From: VGLO01 sp964599285
GTDB taxonomy: Bacteria; Patescibacteriota; Minisyncoccia; Minisyncoccales; Staskawiczbacteraceae
DNA length: 9,339 nucleotides
Assembly (NCBI GenBank): GCA_964599285.1
Contig: CAZREI010000019.1
Location: 1 to 9,339 of the forward strand
Reading direction: 5' to 3'
Shown: positions 5,804 through 9,339 of the stretch, piece after piece
How positions within the stretch are numbered: the stretch's first letter is position 1
Layout: the number at the start of each line of letters is the position of its first letter
Position numbers and translations under genes: made by a program
The notes under the pieces: generated by a model
What the model saw: only the letters and a program-made list of their open reading frames with translations
Told to the model about the DNA's origin: nothing
The model's database searches: none

Positions 5804-6256
5804 ATGCCCAAAGAAAAATCAGCCGGAGCAATAATATATAGGCTACAAGATGGTATTGCCCATTACCTGCTTTTGCATTACCCATCGGGACACTGGGAAT
5901 TTGCTAAAGGCCACATTGAAGAAGGTGAAAAGCCGGAAGAAGCCGCCAAACGGGAAATAGCGGAAGAAACCGGCATAAAAGATTTAATCATCATTCCCGG
6001 ATTTAAAGAATATATAAAATATTTTTTCCGCAACAACTACCACTTAAAAAAAGAAGATAAAAACAAGGCTCCCTGGATCTTTAAGCTCGTGGTTTTTTAT
6101 TTAGGAGAAACAAAAACAGCCGAGGTAAAAATTTCAGAAGAACATATTGGCTACACCTGGCTGCCTTATCATGAAGCGCTTAAAAAATTAACATTTAAAA
6201 ATGCAAAAAATTTACTGGCCAAAGCCAATGACATCCTTTCAAAAAAAGGTGTATGA
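5804..6256 (+). CDS. Nudix hydrolase, Ap4A-hydrolase-like
   Basis: A 150-aa Nudix protein with a complete Nudix box at 36-58: Gly36, Glu42, Arg50-Glu51, Glu54-Glu55, Gly57-Ile58 (GX5EX7REUXEEXGU). The residues before it, SAGAIIYR and YPSGHWEFAKGHIEEGE, match asymmetrical bis(5'-nucleosyl)-tetraphosphatases better than MutT, so Ap4A-type dinucleotides are the likely substrate. The residue after Trp-Glu-Phe is Ala where Pro is usual (FPKGH). The start lies 4 nt after the preceding stop, and the last 29 nt overlap the next gene, so it is within the operon. Family sure, substrate inferred. Confidence 0.9.
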   Translation: MPKEKSAGAIIYRLQDGIAHYLLLHYPSGHWEFAKGHIEEGEKPEEAAKREIAEETGIKDLIIIPGFKEYIKYFFRNNYHLKKEDKNKAPWIFKLVVFYLGETKTAEVKISEEHIGYTWLPYHEALKKLTFKNAKNLLAKANDILSKKGV

Positions 6257-6485
6257 CGTGGTTAAAAAAATTCCCAAAGGAAGTGTGATGACCTACCAAG
6301 AAGTTGCTCAAAGAATTGAGAATCCGCAAGCGGCCCGGGCCGTGGGCAATGCTTTGAATAAAAATCGGGACCCAAAAGTTCCCTGCCATAGAGTCATCAG
6401 GAGCGATGGCAGTATTGGAGGATACAACGGTGGAACCGCCAAGAAAATCGGGATCCTAAAAAAAGAGGGCGCCATCAAAAAATAA
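6228..6485 (+). CDS. MGMT-family alkyl-DNA transferase, minimal domain
   Basis: An 85-aa protein that is essentially only the DNA-binding and active-site domain of O6-alkylguanine-DNA alkyltransferase. Visible are the start of the fold TSFQKKVYDVVKKIPKG, Tyr23 in TYQEVA, the arginine finger Arg37 in ARAVGNAL, the acceptor Cys53 in PCHRV, and the conserved SDGSIGGYNGG (59-69). The acceptor Cys is kept, unlike the Trp or Ala of ATL proteins, so alkyl transfer is possible. The N-terminal RNase H-like domain of Ogt/Ada is absent. I chose ATG 6228, where the family alignment begins; ATG 6201 would add nine unrelated residues. The start lies inside the Nudix gene in another frame without a Shine-Dalgarno, so translation is probably coupled. 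Confidence 0.87.
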   Translation: MTSFQKKVYDVVKKIPKGSVMTYQEVAQRIENPQAARAVGNALNKNRDPKVPCHRVIRSDGSIGGYNGGTAKKIGILKKEGAIKK

Positions 6486-6491
6486 TTTTGC

Positions 6492-6541
6492 ATTTTGGTT
6501 TTGGCATAATGACCGTACGGTCATTATGCCAAAACCAAAAT
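6492..6541. repeat. Perfect 50-bp palindrome
   Basis: Two 25-nt arms (6492-6516 and 6517-6541) match with no mismatch and no spacer; the centre is GACCGTACGGTC. It lies between the MGMT stop (6485) and the holA start (6560). No T-run follows on the + strand, which argues against a standard terminator. The core resembles dyad operators of TetR-type repressors, but 50 bp is far longer than such sites. Its role is unknown. Confidence 0.95.
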
Positions 6542-6559
6542 AAAAGCCTACAAGATAGT

Positions 6560-7495
6560 ATGATACTTTTTTTACACGGGCCGGATTCTTACCGGTCAAA
6601 GGAAAAATTAAATGAAATTGTAGCGCACTATAAAGAACTCAAAAAAAGCTCGCTGAATTTGATATGCCTGGATGCTGCGGCCGCGGATTTTTCAGAATTG
6701 CGGGCCACGGTCAATACTGTTTCTATGTTCGCCGAGACTAAATTGGTGATTGTAAAAAATTTGTTTGCCAACAAAAAATTCCAGGAAGATTTTCTGGAAG
6801 AACTCAAAAAATTGCAAACATCAAAAGATGTCATCGTAATTTATGAAAGCGAAGCATCTGACCAGCGCCTAAAATTATTTAAAACATTGACCAAAGAATG
6901 CAAGTGCCAGGAATTTGCGCTATTGGACGGACGAGAATTGAAAACTTGGGCGCAGCAAGAGTTTGCAAGCCGCCAGGCAACCATTAACAACGACGCGCTG
7001 GATTTACTGGCAAGCTACGTGGGCAACAATTTGTGGCAGTTTTCCAGCGAAATAAAAAAGTTGGCGGATTTTAAGGCAAGCAAAACCATCAACAAGCAAG
7101 ATGTGGCAATGCTAGTAAAGCCCAACATAGAAACGGATATTTTTGCTACCATTGACGCGCTGGCCCAAAAAAATAAAATTCAGGCGATAGCTCTTTTGCA
7201 CAAACACCTGGACGAAGGTCAGGCGCCCTTGTATCTTCTTTCCATGATAACTTACCAATTCAGAAACCTGCTGACGGTAAAACAGCTGGCCGAACAGGGG
7301 ATGATGTACGCGTCTATTGTCAAAAAAAGCGGCTTGCATCCGTTTGTAGTCAAAAAAACTTACTTTCAGTGCCGACAATTTTCTTTTGAAGAACTAAAAC
7401 ATATTTACCGCAATATTTTTAGGGTAGACGCGGATATTAAAATTGGAAACGTAGAAGCGGAAACAGCGCTGGACTTACTGGTCTCAAAAATATAA
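6560..7495 (+). CDS. holA: DNA polymerase III delta subunit
   Basis: The clamp-loader subunit that opens the sliding clamp DnaN. The protein has 311 aa, somewhat shorter than the 340 or so of E. coli HolA. The start MILFLHGPDSYRSKEKLNEI is the typical degenerate AAA+ N-terminus without a working P-loop. VGNNLWQFSSEIKKLADF (154-171) is the conserved helix-lid region, and residues 190-311 form the collar domain (ETDIFATIDAL, PLYLLSMITYQFRNLL, LHPFVVKKTYFQCRQF, KIGNVEAETALDLLV). I chose ATG 6560, where family similarity begins; a TTG at 6488 would translate the palindrome. It is followed by convergent rpsT, a common neighbour of holA, usually on the same strand. Confidence 0.93.
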   Translation: MILFLHGPDSYRSKEKLNEIVAHYKELKKSSLNLICLDAAAADFSELRATVNTVSMFAETKLVIVKNLFANKKFQEDFLEELKKLQTSKDVIVIYESEASDQRLKLFKTLTKECKCQEFALLDGRELKTWAQQEFASRQATINNDALDLLASYVGNNLWQFSSEIKKLADFKASKTINKQDVAMLVKPNIETDIFATIDALAQKNKIQAIALLHKHLDEGQAPLYLLSMITYQFRNLLTVKQLAEQGMMYASIVKKSGLHPFVVKKTYFQCRQFSFEELKHIYRNIFRVDADIKIGNVEAETALDLLVSKI

Positions 7496-7522
7496 AAGGC
7501 GTGCGCATAGACTACCGCACCG

Positions 7523-7562
7523 ATATAGAATAAAAAAGAAACGTTTCTTTTTTACTCTATAT
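7523..7562 (-). terminator. Near-perfect 40-bp palindrome, probable terminator
   Basis: Arms 7523-7542 and 7543-7562 pair with a single mismatch: A7530 against C7555 in + strand RNA, but a G-U wobble in - strand RNA. Each arm contains a run of A or T around AGAAACGTTTCT. It lies between convergent holA and rpsT, so it may serve both, with the wobble favouring the - strand reading. Confidence 0.55.
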
Positions 7563-7582
7563 TGGGTTTACATGTGAAAACT

Positions 7583-7615
7583 AAAAACCGCGCGGCCTTC
7601 GGCCACGCGGTTTTT
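7583..7615 (-). terminator. Rho-independent terminator of rpsT
   Basis: AAAAACCGCG (7583-7592) pairs with CGCGGTTTTT (7606-7615), continued inward by GGCC/GGCC around a three-base loop. The one mismatch (C7593/A7605) becomes G-U in RNA from the - strand, so the hairpin is best formed by the rpsT transcript, and a U-run follows in that direction. T-runs on both sides allow holA transcripts to stop here too. Confidence 0.88.
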
Positions 7616-7626
7616 AAATCGTCTTA

Positions 7627-7893
7627 TTATTTGGCGACTTTATCTACCATTTTTGTCATGCGAGACTTGTGCCTTGAAGCGTTGTTTTTTTTGATAATCC
7701 CCACTTTGGCCGCCTTGTCCAGCACTTCATACACTTTTGGCAAAAGTTCTTTTGCTTCTTTTTGTTTTTTTTGCACCACAAGAGCCTTAACTTCTTTTAA
7801 AGTCTTTTTGATTTTATTGATGTAAATAAGGTTATGGACTCGCCGAGCCTTATTTTGGCGAATCGCCTTTTTGGCGGATTTGGTTATAGCCAT
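7627..7893 (-). CDS. rpsT: Small ribosomal subunit protein bS20
   Basis: An 88-aa, strongly basic, all-helical protein that binds the 5' domain and helix 44 of 16S rRNA. The start MAITKSAKKAIRQNKARR and the ending GIIKKNNASRHKSRMTKMV are the classic S20 pattern, and the length is standard. It is transcribed towards holA and away from smpB. The start is fixed by the conserved N-terminus; the upstream 25 nt carry no Shine-Dalgarno, and TATCTT lies 5 nt before the ATG, so a leaderless mRNA is possible. Confidence 0.97.
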   Translation of the reverse strand: MAITKSAKKAIRQNKARRVHNLIYINKIKKTLKEVKALVVQKKQKEAKELLPKVYEVLDKAAKVGIIKKNNASRHKSRMTKMVDKVAK

Positions 7894-7898
7894 ATAAA

Positions 7899-7904
7899 AA
7901 GATA
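7899..7904 (-). promoter_or_regulatory. Possible -10 box of rpsT, leaderless spacing
   Basis: Read on the - strand, TATCTT ends 5 nt before the rpsT ATG. That spacing puts the transcription start at or next to the start codon. No clear -35 is seen; TTGCAA at 7925-7930 is 20 nt away. Confidence 0.3.
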
Positions 7905-7955
7905 CTACCAGATAAACTGAAACTTTGCAAGATTTTCAGAAAGGCAAATCAATGA

Positions 7956-7961
7956 TAGACT
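7956..7961 (+). promoter_or_regulatory. Possible -10 box of smpB, leaderless spacing
   Basis: TAGACT (TANNNT form, preceded by TGA) ends exactly 6 nt before the smpB ATG, the arrangement expected for a leaderless transcript. No good -35 at 16-18 nt. The divergent rpsT start is only 74 nt away, so both promoters must lie in this short gap. Confidence 0.35.
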
Positions 7962-7967
7962 GAAAAC

Positions 7968-8435
7968 ATGAATATTTACTCGGAAAACCGGAAAGCCACC
8001 TATGACTATGAAATCCTCGAAAAATACGAGGCGGGTTTGGTGTTACAAGGGCAAGAAGTAAAATCTATCAAGGGCGGGCATATCAATTTGTCCGGTTCCT
8101 ATGTGGTCATCCGCCCATCCTTCGCCAGGGCTTCGGCGGGCAAGCAAGAACCCTATTTAATCGGCGCCAAAGTGCCTCCTTACCAGCCCAAAAACGCGCC
8201 GGCCGATTACAATCCTGAACAACCGCGCAAACTGTTGTTGAACAAAAAAGAGATTGATTATTTGGCGGGGCGCGTAAATGAGAGGGGATTTTCGCTGGTC
8301 CCCTTGAAAGTTTACGAGCAAAATGGTAGGATAAAACTCGAATTCGCCCTGGCTAAAGGAAAGAAAAGTTTTAATAAAAAAGAAAAGATTAAAGAAAGGG
8401 ACATCGAAAGAAATATAAGAAGAGGTGTGGAGTAA
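7968..8435 (+). CDS. smpB: SsrA-binding protein SmpB
   Basis: Binds tmRNA and carries it to stalled ribosomes in trans-translation; its C-terminal tail reads the empty mRNA channel. The protein has 155 aa. The core is typical: NRKATYDYEILEKYEAGLVL, GQEVKSIKGGHINLSGSYV, YLIGAKVPPYQ, RKLLLNKKEIDYLAG, GFSLVPLKVY, KLEFALAKGKKSFNKKE, and the basic tail KERDIERNIRRGVE. Residues 50-60 (PSFARASAGKQ) interrupt a turn where most SmpB proteins have two or three residues; the insert is in frame and GC-rich. ATG 7968 matches the family N-terminus and has no Shine-Dalgarno. The stop is 4 nt before the tmRNA, so the two are probably co-transcribed. Confidence 0.97.
   Translation: MNIYSENRKATYDYEILEKYEAGLVLQGQEVKSIKGGHINLSGSYVVIRPSFARASAGKQEPYLIGAKVPPYQPKNAPADYNPEQPRKLLLNKKEIDYLAGRVNERGFSLVPLKVYEQNGRIKLEFALAKGKKSFNKKEKIKERDIERNIRRGVE
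8115..8147 (+). repeat. GC-rich in-frame insert within smpB
   Basis: Eleven codons (SmpB residues 50-60) that are much richer in G+C than the surrounding gene, containing TTCGCCAGGGCTTCGGCGGG (8121-8140) with CGCC/GGCG and repeated CTTCG words. It looks like a small interspersed sequence that entered the gene without breaking the frame. Only one copy occurs in this window, so its repeat nature is inferred. Confidence 0.5.
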
Positions 8436-8439
8436 CCAT

Positions 8440-8793
8440 GGGGATGAACGTTTCGATGATTGGTTCTTTAAAAACAAGGCAAGCCGAGTATTCTTAAACC
8501 TCGTAAAACTTTAAGAAAAACATAATTGCTAACTTATTTACAAGAAAGCAACTAGCACCAGCATTCGCTTAGTGCTCATCCTTCCCGTCAACTCCTGATA
8601 GGCGGATCAAGGGTGTTATATATTCAGGATAGGCAATTTTTATATCCTTATAAAAATTGCTAAACCTAATAAGGATAAGATATTAAAATTTTGTTTACCT
8701 TTTATTTAATATCTGAAAATAAAGGAAAACTAAGCTTGTAGAATTGTTTTTAAAAACTTTTCAGACGAGGATTCACCTCCTCCATCTCCACCA
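8440..8793 (+). ncRNA. ssrA: Transfer-messenger RNA (tmRNA)
   Basis: Rescues stalled ribosomes: it acts as tRNA-Ala, then as mRNA for a degradation tag. The acceptor stem pairs GGGGATG (8440-8446) with CATCTCC (8783-8789, one G-U), followed by A and encoded CCA. Helix P2 pairs 8469-8477 with 8744-8752 perfectly, continued by CAAGC (8480-8484)/GCTTG. The tag frame follows a stop at 8504-8506 and ends IIANLFTRKQLAPAFA, TAG at 8570-8572; the resume codon is unclear, between 8507 and 8528. AGCAC/GTGCT (8554-8558/8572-8576) forms the helix around the tag stop. H-type pseudoknots are visible: 8633-8642/8651-8660 with 8645-8649/8671-8675, and 8678-8687/8705-8714 with 8698-8702/8721-8725. The T-arm is GAGGA/TCCTC with a loop TTCACC of only six bases. 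Confidence 0.95.
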
Positions 8794-8794
8794 A

Positions 8795-8800
8795 TAATAT
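8795..8800 (+). promoter_or_regulatory. Possible -10 box of infC, leaderless spacing
   Basis: TAATAT ends exactly 6 nt before the infC TTG and starts 2 nt after the tmRNA CCA end. If real, its -35 region would lie inside the tmRNA T-arm, where I see no -35-like hexamer. Read-through from ssrA with processing is the alternative. Confidence 0.25.
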
Positions 8801-8806
8801 AAACAC

Positions 8807-9316
8807 TTGGACAAAGTACCCATCAACAATTTCATACGGGCAAAAGAGGTTCGGGTGATCAGTGAAACCGGAGAACAGCTTGGCGTGATGAATATTTTCG
8901 CGGCCATTGACCTGGCAAAATCCAAGGGTTTGGATTTAATCCAGGTAACCGAAAAAGTGGTGCCGCCGGTTTGCAGGATTGCCAATTACGGAAAATACCT
9001 TTACTCTCTGCAGAAAAAAGAAAAGAAAATAAAAGTAAATACCAAAACTACCAAGTTAAAAGAAATACAGATTGGGTTTAACATCTCCCCGCACGACATT
9101 GAAGTAAAGGCCAAGCAAGCTGAAAAATTTTTAAAAGAGGGAGATAAAGTGAAAGTGAGCATGACGCTCAAGGGCCGAGAAAAAGCCATGGGAGAATTGG
9201 CTCGAGGCAAAGTGATATTTTTTCTGGAAACCACCGACAAGCTGATTCCCATTAAAGTGGAAAGAGAATTAAAAAGGGAAATGAAAGGCTTTACGGTAAT
9301 CGTCTCGAAGGAGTAA
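8807..9316 (+). CDS. infC: Translation initiation factor IF-3
   Basis: Binds the 30S subunit, keeps it apart from 50S and checks the start codon. The protein has 169 aa, close to normal. N-domain: INNFIRAKEVRVISETGEQLGVM (6-28), VCRIANYGKYLY (55-66); a lysine-rich linker (69-85); C-domain: EIQIGFNISPHDIEVKAKQA, FLKEGDKVKVSMTLKGRE, and GFTVIV at the end. The start must be TTG 8807: similarity begins a few residues later, the in-frame stop at 8795-8797 blocks any earlier start and no ATG lies between. IF-3 genes often use rare starts as part of autoregulation. No Shine-Dalgarno; TAATAT ends 6 nt before the TTG, only just past the tmRNA 3' end. rpmI and rplT, its usual followers, would lie beyond the window. 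Confidence 0.96.
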   Translation: MDKVPINNFIRAKEVRVISETGEQLGVMNIFAAIDLAKSKGLDLIQVTEKVVPPVCRIANYGKYLYSLQKKEKKIKVNTKTTKLKEIQIGFNISPHDIEVKAKQAEKFLKEGDKVKVSMTLKGREKAMGELARGKVIFFLETTDKLIPIKVERELKREMKGFTVIVSKE

Positions 9317-9339
9317 TCACGAATATACAAATCTAAAAT
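9317..9339. repeat. Start of hairpin element D, cut by the window end
   Basis: Directly after the infC stop. CGAATATAC (9320-9328) matches the inner arm of element C at 3268-3276, and TACAAATCT (9326-9334) matches element A at 1114-1122. The partner arm would lie past the window end. Confidence 0.5.

Noticed and set aside
6201..6227. Upstream ATG start for the MGMT-domain protein
   Set aside because: It adds nine residues before the conserved fold start and lengthens the overlap with the Nudix gene.
6488..6559. Upstream TTG start extending HolA by 24 residues
   Set aside because: The extension would be a translation of the palindrome, and HolA similarity begins exactly at ATG 6560.
7562..7825. 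Open frame of 87 codons on the + strand opposite rpsT
   Set aside because: It is antisense to a clear bS20 gene and crosses the terminator; no family features.

Overview
The window looks like a piece of a small, AT-rich bacterial chromosome of the Candidate Phyla Radiation (Patescibacteria, Parcubacteria-like). I infer this from protein style, not a database search: a minimal MGMT domain, a half-length MFS permease, a secreted peptidoglycan-binding protein with a glutamine-rich coiled coil and a TIG-like domain, a free-standing lysine-tailed EF-Tu-domain-2-like protein, very tight packing and almost no Shine-Dalgarno sequences. No transposase, phage gene, CRISPR array, tRNA or rRNA is visible.

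Layout. 1-160: no assignable gene. 161-1102: NIF3-family protein, followed by a hairpin element (1103-1207) and a small self-contained transcription unit (promoter, 47-codon ORF or small RNA, terminator; 1233-1456). 1526-2434: a beta-barrel protein related to U32-peptidase C-termini and a GreA-type transcript-cleavage factor, closed by a strong terminator. 2517-3330: a half-size MFS permease flanked by two further hairpin elements. 3338-7495: a compact + strand run of polX, a secreted peptidoglycan-binding protein, a Nudix hydrolase, an alkyl-DNA transferase domain and holA. Most of it concerns DNA replication, repair or nucleotide clean-up; a perfect 50-bp palindrome sits just before holA. 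7523-7615: two stacked terminators between convergent holA and rpsT. 7627-7893: rpsT on the - strand, divergent from smpB. 7968-9316: smpB, the tmRNA gene ssrA and infC, almost abutting. The window ends inside what looks like another hairpin element.

How the genes work together. smpB and ssrA make the two halves of the trans-translation ribosome-rescue system and are 4 nt apart; infC and rpsT add translation functions. PolX (gap filling), the MGMT domain (alkyl-guanine reversal) and the Nudix protein (dinucleotide hydrolysis) form a plausible genome-maintenance group, with HolA (clamp-loader delta) at its end.

Most notable: an 11-residue GC-rich in-frame insertion in SmpB; a tmRNA T-loop apparently one base short; the flawless 50-bp palindrome; recurring TACGAAT-type hairpins at gene boundaries; a GreA tip without the usual catalytic acids; and start regions that suggest leaderless translation. 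I did not find a clearly new multi-gene system.
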